DNA from: Rhabdochromatium marinum
Lineage (GTDB): Bacteria; Pseudomonadota; Gammaproteobacteria; Chromatiales; Chromatiaceae
Length of the DNA stretch: 64,000 nt
Direction of reading: 5' to 3'
Assembly (NCBI RefSeq): GCF_016583795.1
Contig: NZ_NRRS01000004.1
Location: forward strand, 44,526 to 108,525
Every line of letters begins with the position of its first letter. Position 1 is the stretch's first letter. The notes below the pieces were generated by a model. That model saw nothing but the letters and a program-made list of their open reading frames with translations. It was not told the DNA's origin and made no database searches. A program made the position numbers and the translations under genes. This document shows positions 1-8,344 of the stretch, one piece after another.

Positions 1-1
1 C

Positions 2-679
2 AGCTCCACGCGTGCGCGAGGGGGGGCTGGCGCACCGGCCACTGGCGCGGGCGGATTGGGTTCCGGGGCGCCTTCAACCACTGCGGCCAGCATTAGTGCG
101 GGAACGCTGAAATCCATGCGGGCCGTACTCATCGGGACATCAACCGGTGGTCCGGTGGCGTTGCAGGAAGTACTCAAACATTTGCCCAAAAGCTTTCCGC
201 TGCCGATTGTGCTAATTCAGCACATGCCGGCCAGCTTTACACCAGCCTTTGCCGAGCGTCTGAACAAACTGTGTCAAATTGAGGTGCGCGAGGCCGTCAC
301 CGGTGACGTACTCAAGCCCGGCCTGGCGCTGCTGGCCCCGGGTGGCATGCAAATGCTACTCGAAGGTGGTTCCACCACTCGCATCAAGATTGCCGAGAGC
401 GCCCCGGGGACCATCTACAAGCCGAGCGTCGATATCAATTTTCAGTCAGCTGTGGGGGCACTGCGCGGCCAGGTGCTGGCGGTGGTGCTGACCGGCATGG
501 GGGCTGACGGGCGTGAAGGTGCCAGAGCGTTAAAAGGCGTGGGGGCCAAAATCTGGGCACAGGATGCCGCTTCCTCGGTCGTTTATGGCATGCCAGCGGC
601 GGTGGTTGAAGCCGGCTTGGCCGATGATGTATTGACCCTCACCGAGGTTGGACCGGCGCTGGTGAAGAGCTTCTGTTGA
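2..679 (+). CDS. cheB: CheB protein-glutamate methylesterase, C-terminal part (5' end outside window)
   Basis: The reading frame is open from the first bases of the window, so the N-terminal receiver domain lies upstream. It enters through a Gly/Ala/Pro-rich linker and then forms the CheB methylesterase domain. The three catalytic motifs are visible: Ser in GTSTGGP, His in QHMP and Asp in GMGADG. CheB removes methyl groups from chemoreceptor glutamates in the cytoplasm and, with CheR, sets adaptation. A TTG at 56 could be read as a start, but the uninterrupted upstream frame argues against it. cheW follows after 82 nt, so this is the tail of a chemotaxis operon. Confidence 0.93.
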   Translation, partial: SSTRARGGAGAPATGAGGLGSGAPSTTAASISAGTLKSMRAVLIGTSTGGPVALQEVLKHLPKSFPLPIVLIQHMPASFTPAFAERLNKLCQIEVREAVTGDVLKPGLALLAPGGMQMLLEGGSTTRIKIAESAPGTIYKPSVDINFQSAVGALRGQVLAVVLTGMGADGREGARALKGVGAKIWAQDAASSVVYGMPAAVVEAGLADDVLTLTEVGPALVKSFC

Positions 680-761
680 GCAACCCCTTAATCAAGCAGC
701 GCAACGGCTGAATAATTCGCATCAATGCCCAGAATTTTGCAAGTGAGCAAGTGAGAATGAC

Positions 762-1247
762 ATGACCGCATCACAGAAAGCGTCGGACGCTGTTGCCAGC
801 GACTCCTCATCCTATGTCACCTTTAGCTTGGCTGAAGAGACCTATGCGATTGACGTGCTTCAGGTACAGGAGGTGCTGAGGGTCACTGAGATTGCGCCCG
901 TACCCGGGGTACCGGATTACATTCTTGGCATCATTAACCTGCGCGGTGATGTTGTCACCGTCATCGACGGGCGCCGGCGCATGGGGTTGCCTAATCATGA
1001 CACCACCGATCAGTCGCGCATCGTCATCATTGATGTCGAGAATCAGAATGTCGGTATCCTGGTGGACTCGGTGGCCGAGGTGGTGCAGATTGCATCCAAG
1101 GATATTGACCCAACCCCCGCTGTTGGCAGTGATCAAAGCAGCCGCTTTATTCTTGGTGTTCACAGCAGCGCCAATGGCCTGACCATTCTCATTAGTCTGG
1201 AAAAACTGCTGTCTGATGAGGAATGGGAGCTGGTGCGCAGTATGTGA
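762..1247 (+). CDS. cheW: Chemotaxis coupling protein CheW
   Basis: A 161-residue single-domain CheW. It starts with a short polar tail (residues 1-18), followed by the SH3-like core with the typical LPVxxVxEVLR-type segment (YAIDVLQVQEVLRV), the VPGVPDYILGIINLRG loop and a late GILVDSVAEV strand. It links chemoreceptors to the histidine kinase CheA. It lies between cheB and a DUF2802 gene, the usual tail of gammaproteobacterial fli-flh-che clusters. A poly-A/G stretch (gagaatgac) precedes the ATG. The length is normal for the family. Confidence 0.95.
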   Translation: MTASQKASDAVASDSSSYVTFSLAEETYAIDVLQVQEVLRVTEIAPVPGVPDYILGIINLRGDVVTVIDGRRRMGLPNHDTTDQSRIVIIDVENQNVGILVDSVAEVVQIASKDIDPTPAVGSDQSSRFILGVHSSANGLTILISLEKLLSDEEWELVRSM

Positions 1248-1707
1248 CTTTGCTCCTCGCGCCTTGATCACCCTGACCAATCTCCTGGCTCTAGTTGCCG
1301 CCCTGTTTGCGCTGCTGGCGGGCGTGGCACTCTTGGCCTTGATGCAGCTGCGCAAACACCTGGCGCGGATGCAGCAGGCTTTAGAGCAGCAAACCCAGAC
1401 CTTGCTGGCTATTCAGGGTGCGGCCCGGGTCTTGTCAGGTGAAGCTGTAACACATCGTGAAGATCTGGCCCGGGTGCTTCGCGCGGTCGAACGTCAGGGT
1501 GAACTCAACCAGCAGACACGTTTGGAGATGCGTTTGCGCAATGCCGACAGCAGTCCTTATACCCAAGCGATACAACTGATCCGCCACGGACAGGATCGTG
1601 CCGAGGTGCGCAAACTTTGCTCGCTCACGGAATCGGAAGTTGATCTGTTGTTTACCCTACATGGTCAGGGGATTGCCACAGGCGTGGGGTCACATCAAGA
1701 TCTGTGA
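1216..1707 (+). CDS. DUF2802 family membrane-anchored protein of the flagellar/chemotaxis cluster
   Basis: 163 residues. One hydrophobic segment near the N-terminus (about residues 18-43, LITLTNLLALVAALFALLAG...) is followed by a charged, coiled-coil-like stretch (to about residue 110) and a C-terminal helical region with YTQAIQLIRHGQ and LCSLTESEVDLL motifs. This is the layout of DUF2802 proteins that follow cheW in many gammaproteobacteria. The function is unknown. The ATG at 1216 overlaps cheW by 32 nt; an in-frame TTG at 1264, just before the membrane segment, could be the real start. The 3' end overlaps the convergent flhB-like gene by 13 nt. Confidence 0.8.
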   Translation: MRNGSWCAVCDFAPRALITLTNLLALVAALFALLAGVALLALMQLRKHLARMQQALEQQTQTLLAIQGAARVLSGEAVTHREDLARVLRAVERQGELNQQTRLEMRLRNADSSPYTQAIQLIRHGQDRAEVRKLCSLTESEVDLLFTLHGQGIATGVGSHQDL

Positions 1708-2036
1708 TCTTCAGCTCTGTGATCTTGGTGCGGATCAATGCCGGCCAGCGTGAAGACAAAGGCCAGTACCTCGGCAACGGCTGCATAGAGGGCTGGCGGT
1801 ATTTCCTCACCCAGGGGAATCTGCGCCAAGGCCTCGGTCAGCGCGGGATCCTGTTGCAGCGGAATGCCATGTTCATCGGCGATACGCAGGATTTCCCTAG
1901 CGGTTAAGCCGGAACCGGTAGCGGTGATGCGAGGCGCATGCTCGCGATCCCAGCTCAAGGCAACGGCTTTGTGTGTTGCCAGCGGTCGTTCGTGGCTGCT
2001 GTCGGCTGACTCCTGTACCTCCTGCACCTTGCTCAT
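1695..2036 (-). CDS. flhX: FlhB-like C-terminal domain protein (EscU/YscU/HrcU family)
   Basis: 113 residues corresponding to the cytoplasmic domain of the flagellar export switch FlhB. It has AVALSWDREHAPRITATGSGLTAREILRIADEHGIPLQQDPALTEAL, and the LxxxxxGxxIPxxLYxAVAEVLAFVF segment close to the end. There is no transmembrane part and the NPTH autocleavage motif is absent. Stand-alone FlhB C-terminal homologues of this kind occur next to a FliK-like gene in many proteobacteria; their exact role in export specificity is not settled. The start overlaps the stop of the upstream fliK-type gene (4 nt), so the two are translationally coupled. Confidence 0.85.
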   Translation of the reverse strand: MSKVQEVQESADSSHERPLATHKAVALSWDREHAPRITATGSGLTAREILRIADEHGIPLQQDPALTEALAQIPLGEEIPPALYAAVAEVLAFVFTLAGIDPHQDHRAEDHRS

Positions 2037-3478
2037 GCCTGTTCGTTCAGGAGCGGTGGCTCCGGCTTGGGTGGTCGTTCGGTCGATCCTTCGCGGGCAT
2101 GCAGGCTGGCCACTTCAATCTCGCGTTTCTCAAGCTGCGCTCTGAGTTCCGGGAGTCGCTCGCGCAGCTTGGCTGCACCGGCGCTCTGCTCGGCGACCAG
2201 GCTGGCGTGCAGACGGTCGTTATGGAGAATGAGGCTGATTAACAGTGGCCCGAGTACTGGGAGGTCGAGCCGCAGCTGCATACTCCAACGCTCCGGATCT
2301 TCTTCATCCTGGGTTGATTCGCGTTGAATGTCGGCATCAAGCGCCAATAACCCGGCACTGCTCTGAAAGGGCAGCTCCACCGCCCAGCGTAATGGGTCAG
2401 GGGCATGATCTGCGCTCTGTAACTGGAGGGTGACAAGCTGCTTCAGCATGCCATGGACCTCGCGCGACAGCGCAGTGGCCGGTTGCTGCAGCAAGCGATC
2501 CGCTCCACCGCCAGTCGGTGGATCGGAAGCGCGCTGCGGGCCAGATTTGGCACCAGCGTTGCTGCTGGGTGCTGGGGTTGCGCGCAATTGTTGCGCCAGA
2601 CGCAATAACTGTCCTTTGAGATCGGCTTCCAGTGACAGGCGCTGATTGGGAGTGACGGCAGCCCGCGCCAGCAAGGCTTCGAGCCAGATGCCGGAGTTTT
2701 TGAGTGTGACTGGCAATCGTTGTGGATCTGTCAGCTCGCGTGGACTGGCGAGGCGATTCAGAATCTCTTTGATGGCCTGATTGAGTTCGCTGTGTTGTAC
2801 AGATTGAGCGCGCTCTGGCGTCGCCAGCGCTTTACTCGCTTCAGCCTGTCCTGGCGGCAACGGAACCTTGGTTGTGGTTTGGGTTTGTCCGGTTTGCGAT
2901 GGCTGTTTGCCTGCCTCAGCACGCCCAGACAGAGGGGATGCGGCCTTGCTTTCTTGCAGATTGCGCGCCCAGTTTGCAAAAGTATTGGTCAGGCGTTGGG
3001 CGCCCGGCCAGTGTGCGCGCACTTGAGCGACGAACCAAGCCTTGGTTCCGGGTGCTTCTGCGCCGTCGGAGTGCATGAGGCGCAGCATAATCCGCGGGTT
3101 TAAGGACACCACCTCGGCTTTCAGGATGGATCCCTGGCGTGACTGATCAGTCGAAAGGGTGCGTAGTGCCTCAAGCAGGGCCGGTCGCAATGCGTCTGTG
3201 ATACCCACGCGCATTGTCTGAGACCACTGGCCGCGCGGTGCGGGCTGGGCGTTCTGAGCATTTTGGCCCAAGGCCCGCAGGCGGACTTCAAGGTCGCCCG
3301 AGCGGAGCACGGACTTCAATTGCACCTCGACGCGGGAACCCAGTGCAAGACGCGCGCTGTCCTGGGCCTGTGCGGCCACGCGCGTACCGCGCACCAGAGT
3401 TGCTGTTTCGGGGGCTTGGGAGCGAACCGGCGGCGAGTGGCTACCGGCCCGGGGGTTGACTTGAGTGAAGTCTGCCAT
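2033..3478 (-). CDS. fliK: Flagellar hook-length control protein FliK-type
   Basis: 481 residues, rich in Gln, Ala, Ser and Pro in the N-terminal two thirds, as expected for an extended molecular-ruler protein. The folded C-terminal domain (about residues 360-470) contains the Flg_hook signature WSMQLRLDLPVLGPLLISLIL followed by RLHASLVAEQ and LRERLPELRAQLEKREIEVASL. FliK measures hook length and switches export from hook to filament substrates through FlhB. Its coupling to a solitary FlhB-C protein downstream fits this role. The N-terminal region is low-complexity. The ATG at 3478 gives MADFTQVNP; no better start is evident. Confidence 0.85.
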   Translation of the reverse strand: MADFTQVNPRAGSHSPPVRSQAPETATLVRGTRVAAQAQDSARLALGSRVEVQLKSVLRSGDLEVRLRALGQNAQNAQPAPRGQWSQTMRVGITDALRPALLEALRTLSTDQSRQGSILKAEVVSLNPRIMLRLMHSDGAEAPGTKAWFVAQVRAHWPGAQRLTNTFANWARNLQESKAASPLSGRAEAGKQPSQTGQTQTTTKVPLPPGQAEASKALATPERAQSVQHSELNQAIKEILNRLASPRELTDPQRLPVTLKNSGIWLEALLARAAVTPNQRLSLEADLKGQLLRLAQQLRATPAPSSNAGAKSGPQRASDPPTGGGADRLLQQPATALSREVHGMLKQLVTLQLQSADHAPDPLRWAVELPFQSSAGLLALDADIQRESTQDEEDPERWSMQLRLDLPVLGPLLISLILHNDRLHASLVAEQSAGAAKLRERLPELRAQLEKREIEVASLHAREGSTERPPKPEPPLLNEQA

Positions 3479-3544
3479 GCGATGGCTCTGAGCAGCTCAG
3501 CGTCACGCCTGCGGCAGGGGTGACGAGCTGAAGATGAGTACGGC

Positions 3545-4033
3545 TTAGGCCTGAGTCAACGGGCGTCCGAGCACAGTGCCGGACTGTTCATGACCACTGA
3601 GGTTGTAGGTGTTGCCGTTGTCTTCTTCGCCGCGGATGATGCTCAAGGCCGTGGCGACCCGCTTGCGGCTGTGCTCGACGGTTTGGGCATTGTTGCGATT
3701 CATCAGCTCGCAACTGGCGGCCAGCTTGCGCAGGGTCTGCCATTGTGCGCTGAGTGAATCCTCCTGAGTCGGATCGGTGTCGAGCGCCTCCAGGAGTTGA
3801 CTCAGACCCTCGCGGGTAAAAGGCTGGCCGGCCTGTTCGACAAGGGCTTTCAGGTGCCGGGTGGCTTGTTCGACCTGACGCAGGAGACGCAGCTTGCTCT
3901 TGATCAGGGCTTGCAAGCGTTCAGGCTCGCGACCATGGAGGAGGGCGGTTTCATCCAGTAAGAGTTGTTCGAGTTGGCGGGAGAGATCGATTGCGCGTTC
4001 CAGAGCCGGCTGAAACTCTTGATGCTGTGGCAT
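3545..4033 (-). CDS. flgN: FlgN-type flagellar export chaperone
   Basis: 162 residues, almost entirely helical and charged, with heptad-like LEQLLLDETALLHGREPERLQALIKSK in the N-terminal half and the ELMNRNNAQTVEHSRKRVATALSI segment near the C-terminus. These are typical of FlgN. FlgN chaperones the hook-filament junction proteins FlgK and FlgL, both encoded at the other end of this locus. It lies downstream of flgM on the same strand (79-nt gap) and is probably co-transcribed with it from the sigma-28-like site before flgM. Confidence 0.87.
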   Translation of the reverse strand: MPQHQEFQPALERAIDLSRQLEQLLLDETALLHGREPERLQALIKSKLRLLRQVEQATRHLKALVEQAGQPFTREGLSQLLEALDTDPTQEDSLSAQWQTLRKLAASCELMNRNNAQTVEHSRKRVATALSIIRGEEDNGNTYNLSGHEQSGTVLGRPLTQA

Positions 4034-4112
4034 GCTGAGGCCTCATTGATAAAGCTCCGTCACCCGAGGCTGGTCCTGTCCCGAGGGCGTCGGACGATGT
4101 GGGACTGATCGA

Positions 4113-4424
4113 TTAGTCGAGCAGTCCTTCCAGTTCGATCAGTTTATCCGCCAGGCGATGATTGTTGATCGGGTAGCGGCCCTCGGCAATGGCGTCGCGA
4201 ATCTCCTGAACCCGGTCGGCATCGAAAGGCGCGTTGGCCGCCTCGGCCTGGGCTGCACCCAGCGCGCGCGCAATGGCTGTCAGCTCGATGGATTCGCTCT
4301 GGTTGGAAGATGAGGCCGGCACGGAAGCGGCGACTTTTCCACCCGCGCCTTTACGGCTGGCCTCGACCACTTTGGATGCCGATCGCTCAGTGCGTCTTTT
4401 AGGGCCAAGATTTTTAATTTCCAT
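4113..4424 (-). CDS. flgM: FlgM anti-sigma-28 factor
   Basis: About 103 residues starting MEIKNLGPKRR. The N-terminal half is disordered (Ser/Ala/Lys-rich) and the C-terminal helices carry DRVQEIRDAIAEGRYPINNHRLADKLIELE, the FlgM sigma-binding signature. FlgM holds sigma-28 (FliA) inactive until the hook-basal body can export it. The frame also offers a TTG two codons upstream (4430); the ATG at 4424 is preferred although no strong ribosome site precedes either. A sigma-28-type promoter lies about 50 nt upstream, which would give the usual autoregulated flgM loop. Confidence 0.92.
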   Translation of the reverse strand: MEIKNLGPKRRTERSASKVVEASRKGAGGKVAASVPASSSNQSESIELTAIARALGAAQAEAANAPFDADRVQEIRDAIAEGRYPINNHRLADKLIELEGLLD

Positions 4425-4471
4425 CGGCAATGTTGCTGTTAATACGCTGGAGTTTCCTGCCGAATCTTAAC

Positions 4472-4498
4472 TTAACGGCCCTGAGAGCGGAAACTGAA
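4472..4498 (-). promoter_or_regulatory. Candidate sigma-28 (FliA) promoter of flgM-flgN
   Basis: On the minus strand TTCAGTTT (-35 type) is followed by exactly 11 nt and GCCGTTAA (-10 type). The sigma-28 consensus is TAAAGTTT-N11-GCCGATAA, giving 6/8 and 7/8 matches with the correct spacing. It lies about 50 nt upstream of flgM in the gap between flgA and flgM. Confidence 0.7.
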
Positions 4499-4552
4499 AA
4501 AATCATATCCGAGCGCTAGGCATTGACGCCCTCGTGCACCGGCGAATGTGCC

Positions 4553-5323
4553 TTACATTGGAATTCGCACCACGCCGGGTGATTCGATGATGCCCTCCAG
4601 CACGCGTTTGCTGGAGTTGTTGCGCACGCGGATGCGCTCTCCGGCACTGCCGCCTTCGAGCGCCTCACCGCTCATGATGACACGGATGCCACCGGTTTCG
4701 GACAGCATCTGCACCAGTTGCCCGCGCTCGACCCACAACGGAGTCTTAAGATAAGCATCGGTCAGTATGTCACCCGGGCGCAGCGAGCGGCGCACCTGCA
4801 TGCCGATAATGGTGGCCATGTCGTCGAAATAACCGGCTTGCAGTCCACTGGTCTCGCGCCGTTCCAGGGCGATATCCGCCGGCATCACCAAGCTGCCGCG
4901 ATTGAGGGGGCGTTTGACCACCACAACCTCACCAAAGCGCTCGACCTGCGCCGAGACGAACAGCGACCAGCGCACCGGCCCCTGGCATTGAATTTTGACA
5001 CTGGTGTTGCCGTCCTGGTTCGCACCCGGCGCGAAGCTGGCCTGAAGGTCATGATCGCAGCGTTGCAGACGCAGACGCGGATCGACCGGATTGATGTTGA
5101 CCTTTACGGTTGCGCCACGCTCACCGCCGGCTTCGCGATACAGAAAAGTTCTGGCGGTGCGCTCGATATTGCTGACCGGTTCGATGGCATCCGATCCGGT
5201 GGCCCCCAAGGCGCTGTTCGCAATCATCACAGCTGTGGCAAGGCCCAGGGACAGCAACCCCCGGCGCTGCATTCGGGGGGCCATGGCGCCGGTCAGGGCG
5301 GGCATGAGTGTGCGCTTCAGCAT
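4553..5323 (-). CDS. flgA: Flagellar P-ring assembly chaperone FlgA
   Basis: 256 residues from the ATG at 5323 (MLKRTLMPALTGAM...), which fits better than the far-upstream frame start because it places a basic region plus hydrophobic stretch (GLLSLGLATAVMIANSALGA) as an export signal. The mature part has the two FlgA/SAF-like modules, with RLRLQRCDHDLQ, the VKRPLNRGSLVMPADIALERRE hinge and the C-terminal GERIRVRNNSSKRVLEGII-type motif. FlgA is a periplasmic chaperone for P-ring assembly by FlgI, encoded at 12727. A sigma-54-type promoter lies about 60 nt upstream. Confidence 0.93.
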   Translation of the reverse strand: MLKRTLMPALTGAMAPRMQRRGLLSLGLATAVMIANSALGATGSDAIEPVSNIERTARTFLYREAGGERGATVKVNINPVDPRLRLQRCDHDLQASFAPGANQDGNTSVKIQCQGPVRWSLFVSAQVERFGEVVVVKRPLNRGSLVMPADIALERRETSGLQAGYFDDMATIIGMQVRRSLRPGDILTDAYLKTPLWVERGQLVQMLSETGGIRVIMSGEALEGGSAGERIRVRNNSSKRVLEGIIESPGVVRIPM

Positions 5324-5382
5324 CTTTGAATTCTCACTGGGCTTCCCTGATAAAAGCCATACTGGCTGGCAATAATTAAAAT

Positions 5383-5399
5383 ACGCAATATCAATGCCA
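5383..5399 (-). promoter_or_regulatory. Candidate sigma-54 promoter of flgA
   Basis: The minus strand reads TGGCATTGATATTGCGT. This has the invariant GG-N10-GC spacing of -24/-12 promoters and matches TGGCAC-N5-TTGCW at most positions. It lies 60-76 nt upstream of the flgA ATG. Sigma-54 control of flagellar class II/III genes by FleQ/FlrC-type activators is known in gammaproteobacteria. Confidence 0.65.
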
Positions 5400-5461
5400 T
5401 TTTCTGGCATGCAACGAGGGCCAAAACAAGTCACGGGCGCCTGCTATCCTGTCGCAATTAG

Positions 5462-5481
5462 GCTATTATCCAGCTAATAGC
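5462..5481. repeat. Perfect 7-bp inverted repeat between flgA and cheV
   Basis: GCTATTA and TAATAGC are separated by 6 nt (TCCAGC). The repeat sits in the divergent flgA/cheV intergenic region, about 45 nt before the cheV start. It could be an operator or a small hairpin; no known regulator motif is recognised. Confidence 0.5.
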
Positions 5482-5526
5482 TGCCGTGCGATACCGGTGG
5501 CGCCGTGCCGCATCGGGAGGACTAAG

Positions 5527-6465
5527 GTGAGTCAATTTATTGACGGTGTCGATCAGCGAACGCAGATGGTCGGGCAAAACCGTATGGAACTGCTGTTGTT
5601 CCATCTCGGCAATGAGCAGACCTTTGGCATCAATGTGTTTAAGGTGCGGGAGGTTATTGCCAAGCCAAATTTACGCCAGATCCCAGGATCGTCGCCTATC
5701 GTTTGCGGGGTGGCCAACATCCGTGGCAAGACAGTGTCCATTATTGATCTGGCACGGGCCATTGGCTTTGGTGCCCAGACCATTGCGCCGGGGGCTGATG
5801 CGAAGGTAATTGTGACTGAGTTTAACCGCTCGGTGCAGGGTTTCTGGGTGTCGAATGTGGATCGCATCGTGAATGTTAGTTGGGAGAAGGTCAGGCCACC
5901 GCCCCGGGGAACGGAGCGGGAAAGCTACCTAGTGGCCGTTACCGAAATCGACAACCGCTGGGTCGAGATCATTGACGTTGAGCGGGTGCTTGTGCAGATC
6001 AATCCCTTAGCGCAAGACATTTCAGACGAATTAAAAAGCCAGGGCGAAGCGCGTCAAGAAAACCGGTGCGTGCTGGTGGTGGATGACTCCACAGTGGCTC
6101 GCCGCCAGATTGAGCGCAGCGTTCAAGGCATGGGTTATGCAGTGGAAACGCGCTCGGATGGTCAAGCCGCGCTTGAATACCTGGAACAGCTTGACTCTGA
6201 CAGGCCGGTAAGTGAACAGATTGCTCTGGTGATCTCGGATATCGAAATGCCGCGCATGGACGGCTATACGCTCACACGCAAAATTCGTGAAAGCGACAAT
6301 CTTAAAGCACTGACTGTGATTTTGCATTCATCGCTAAGCGGTCAGTTCAATATGGATCTGGTTAAGCGTGCCGGCGCCAATCATTTTCTGCCAAAATTCG
6401 ATCCCGATGAACTCGCGGCCGCTGTCTTGAAATATACTGGCGAGGAAGCGCCTAGTCACAACTAA
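5527..6465 (+). CDS. cheV: Chemotaxis protein CheV (CheW-receiver fusion)
   Basis: 312 residues from the GTG at 5527, which is preceded by GGGAGG at good spacing; an upstream GTG at 5497 has no such site. The N-terminal CheW domain (about 1-165) has MELLLFHLGNEQTFGINVFKVREV and the GVANIRGKTVSIIDL loop. The C-terminal receiver domain (about 185-305) has the acidic pocket in VLVVDDSTVAR, the phospho-acceptor Asp in LVISDIEMPRMDG, and a conserved Lys in FLPKF. CheV couples receptors to CheA and adds a phosphorylation-tuned adaptation step. cheR follows after 79 nt. Confidence 0.95.
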   Translation: MSQFIDGVDQRTQMVGQNRMELLLFHLGNEQTFGINVFKVREVIAKPNLRQIPGSSPIVCGVANIRGKTVSIIDLARAIGFGAQTIAPGADAKVIVTEFNRSVQGFWVSNVDRIVNVSWEKVRPPPRGTERESYLVAVTEIDNRWVEIIDVERVLVQINPLAQDISDELKSQGEARQENRCVLVVDDSTVARRQIERSVQGMGYAVETRSDGQAALEYLEQLDSDRPVSEQIALVISDIEMPRMDGYTLTRKIRESDNLKALTVILHSSLSGQFNMDLVKRAGANHFLPKFDPDELAAAVLKYTGEEAPSHN

Positions 6466-6544
6466 AGCAGGGCCGCCGGGTGTGCCGGCGCGATACAATG
6501 CCCGTTTCATTCCATGCCAGACGGCCAAAGTACCAGATTGCTAC

Positions 6545-7357
6545 ATGATAGACCCGCAAGATTACAATGAGTTTTCGCGTTTTCTGAGCGAATGCTGTGG
6601 GCTGGTGCTCGGCTCAAACCGCCAGTATCTGGTGTCCAGCCGGCTGTCGCGTCTGCTCAGTGAGTTTTCCTTCGCCAGTGTTGAAGAGTTATTGCGCGCC
6701 TTGCGCAGTCCCACGCAGACCAAGCTCAAATCGCGCGTGATTGATGCCATGACCACCAACGAAACCTCCTGGTTTCGTGACACCTACCCCTTCGAGATGC
6801 TGCATCACATCATCCTGCCGCAACTTGCTGCCACCAAACGCAGCCTGCGCATCTGGTCAGCCGCCGCCTCCACCGGGCAGGAGCCTTACAGCATTGCCAT
6901 GGTGCTGAACGAATATGCCAGCACTAATCCGCTGAAAGCCCCCAGTGCCAATATCATCGCTACGGACTTGTCCGAATCCGCCCTGGCCGAGGCGCGCTCC
7001 GGTCTCTACGATGGCTTGAGCATTGTGCGCGGGCTGAGCCAGGAGCGTCGCAATCGCTTTTTTACGACGGTTGCGAACGGACACCAAATCAAGCCTGAGA
7101 TCCAGCGTCAGGTGCGTTTCCAAAAACTCAACCTGCTGGACTCCTATGCTGCGCTCGGCAAGTTTGACATCGTTTTTTGCCGCAATGTGCTGATTTATTT
7201 CTCTGCTGAGACCAAACGTCAGGTCTTTGACGGCATCGCCCGGCAGATGGAGTCCGGCGGATATTTTTTCATTGGCGCCTCAGAGTCGGCCGGGCCTTAT
7301 ACCAAAGCTTTTGAGGTCGAGCGGACTCCGCGCGGTTCGGTGCTGCGCCGCATCTGA
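6545..7357 (+). CDS. cheR: Chemoreceptor methyltransferase CheR
   Basis: 270 residues from the ATG at 6545 (MIDPQDYNEFSRFLSECCG). The N-terminal helical domain carries the MTTNETSWFRDTYPFE motif. The SAM-binding domain follows, with RIWSAAASTGQEPYSIAM, the acidic IIATDLSESAL loop and FDIVFCRNVLIYFS. CheR methylates receptor glutamates with S-adenosylmethionine and opposes CheB, whose 3' part begins this window. The cheV-cheR-flgB order is the common gammaproteobacterial one. A GGAGCC-like element is not evident before the ATG. Confidence 0.96.
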   Translation: MIDPQDYNEFSRFLSECCGLVLGSNRQYLVSSRLSRLLSEFSFASVEELLRALRSPTQTKLKSRVIDAMTTNETSWFRDTYPFEMLHHIILPQLAATKRSLRIWSAAASTGQEPYSIAMVLNEYASTNPLKAPSANIIATDLSESALAEARSGLYDGLSIVRGLSQERRNRFFTTVANGHQIKPEIQRQVRFQKLNLLDSYAALGKFDIVFCRNVLIYFSAETKRQVFDGIARQMESGGYFFIGASESAGPYTKAFEVERTPRGSVLRRI

Positions 7358-7390
7358 TTTCCCCCCTTCCCCGCCGCCATCAGGCGGCAC

Positions 7391-7407
7391 TGGCACATCC
7401 ATTGCTT
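7391..7407 (+). promoter_or_regulatory. Candidate sigma-54 promoter of the flgBCDE... operon
   Basis: TGGCACATCCATTGCTT matches TGGCAC-N5-TTGCW exactly, with GG at 7392-7393 and GC at 7404-7405 (10 nt between). It lies 44-60 nt before the flgB ATG, the right distance for a short leader. It is the best promoter match in the motility region. Confidence 0.82.
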
Positions 7408-7450
7408 GCTTTTTAGCCGAACCATCGGGACAGCAACCGCAGGATGAGCC

Positions 7451-7864
7451 ATGAGTCTATCCCTCGACAAAGCACTGGGCATTGCCCCGCAAGCCATTCT
7501 GGTCCGGGCGGATCGCATGGAACTGCTTGCGTCCAACCTGGCCAACGCGAATACGCCCAACTACAAGGCGCGCGATATTGATTTCCGTGCCGTATTGGCT
7601 GAGGCGGCTGGGCGCGGCAATACCTTGCCGCTAAAGCGCACCAATGATCGACATTTGCCGCCGCCGGCGACCGGCGCTGTCGATATGCCGCCGGAGCGAC
7701 TCTATCGCGTTCCATCGCAACCGGCGCTCGACGGCAACACCGTCGATCCGCAACTTGAGCATGCCACCTTCGCCGAAAATGCCATGCAATATCAAAGCAG
7801 TGTTGAATTTCTGAATCGCAAGATCAGAGGGCTGAGATCCGCGCTGCAATCCGGAGGAGGCTAA
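7451..7864 (+). CDS. flgB: Flagellar proximal rod protein FlgB
   Basis: 137 residues with the N-terminal rod/hook motif ADRMELLASNLANANTPNYKARDIDF and a C-terminal helix EHATFAENAMQYQSSVEFLNRKIRGLRSALQ, both used to pack into the axial rod. FlgB is the most membrane-proximal rod subunit. AGGATGAGCC precedes the ATG. The stop overlaps the flgC start by one base (TAATG), showing tight coupling. The gene opens the flgBCDEFGHIJKL run behind a sigma-54-like promoter. Confidence 0.96.
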   Translation: MSLSLDKALGIAPQAILVRADRMELLASNLANANTPNYKARDIDFRAVLAEAAGRGNTLPLKRTNDRHLPPPATGAVDMPPERLYRVPSQPALDGNTVDPQLEHATFAENAMQYQSSVEFLNRKIRGLRSALQSGGG

Positions 7865-8283
7865 TGAGCAATTTTTTCAGTATTTTTTCGACCTCGGCTT
7901 CCGCGCTGACTGCTCAGTCGGTGCGACTGAATACCGTGGCCTCCAATCTGGCCAATTCCAGTGTTGGGGCACCAACCCCCGAAGACACCTATCAGCCCAA
8001 AGAGGTGTTGTTCCAGACGGTCTACGACCGCACCGACCCCAACCGTGCCGACACGCCAGTGCGAGTGACCGGCATTATTGATCGGCCGGAAGATCCTATC
8101 GCCACCTATGAGCCGCAGCATCCACAGGCCAACGAAGAAGGCTATGTCTTCCGCCCTGCCGTGAATGTGGTGCAGGAAATGGCCAATATGATGTCAGCCT
8201 CGCGCAATTACGAAGCCAATATTGAAGTCCTGAACACCACCCGCCAGTTGTTGCAGCGCACTCTGCAACTTGGCGCACAGTAA
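7864..8283 (+). CDS. flgC: Flagellar proximal rod protein FlgC
   Basis: 139 residues. The N-terminal axial motif is SVRLNTVASNLANSS and the C-terminal helical motif is PAVNVVQEMANMMSASRNYEANIEVLNTTRQLLQRTLQLG, typical of the rod/hook superfamily. The middle is short, as expected for a rod protein. A GGAGGAGG sequence at the flgB 3' end serves as its ribosome site. FlgC stacks with FlgB, FlgF and FlgG in the rod. Confidence 0.96.
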   Translation: MSNFFSIFSTSASALTAQSVRLNTVASNLANSSVGAPTPEDTYQPKEVLFQTVYDRTDPNRADTPVRVTGIIDRPEDPIATYEPQHPQANEEGYVFRPAVNVVQEMANMMSASRNYEANIEVLNTTRQLLQRTLQLGAQ

Positions 8284-8344
8284 CGGGTTGCGAGACATTG
8301 GATTCAATGATCTCAGGCGCTGAACAAACGAAGGATCAATAACG

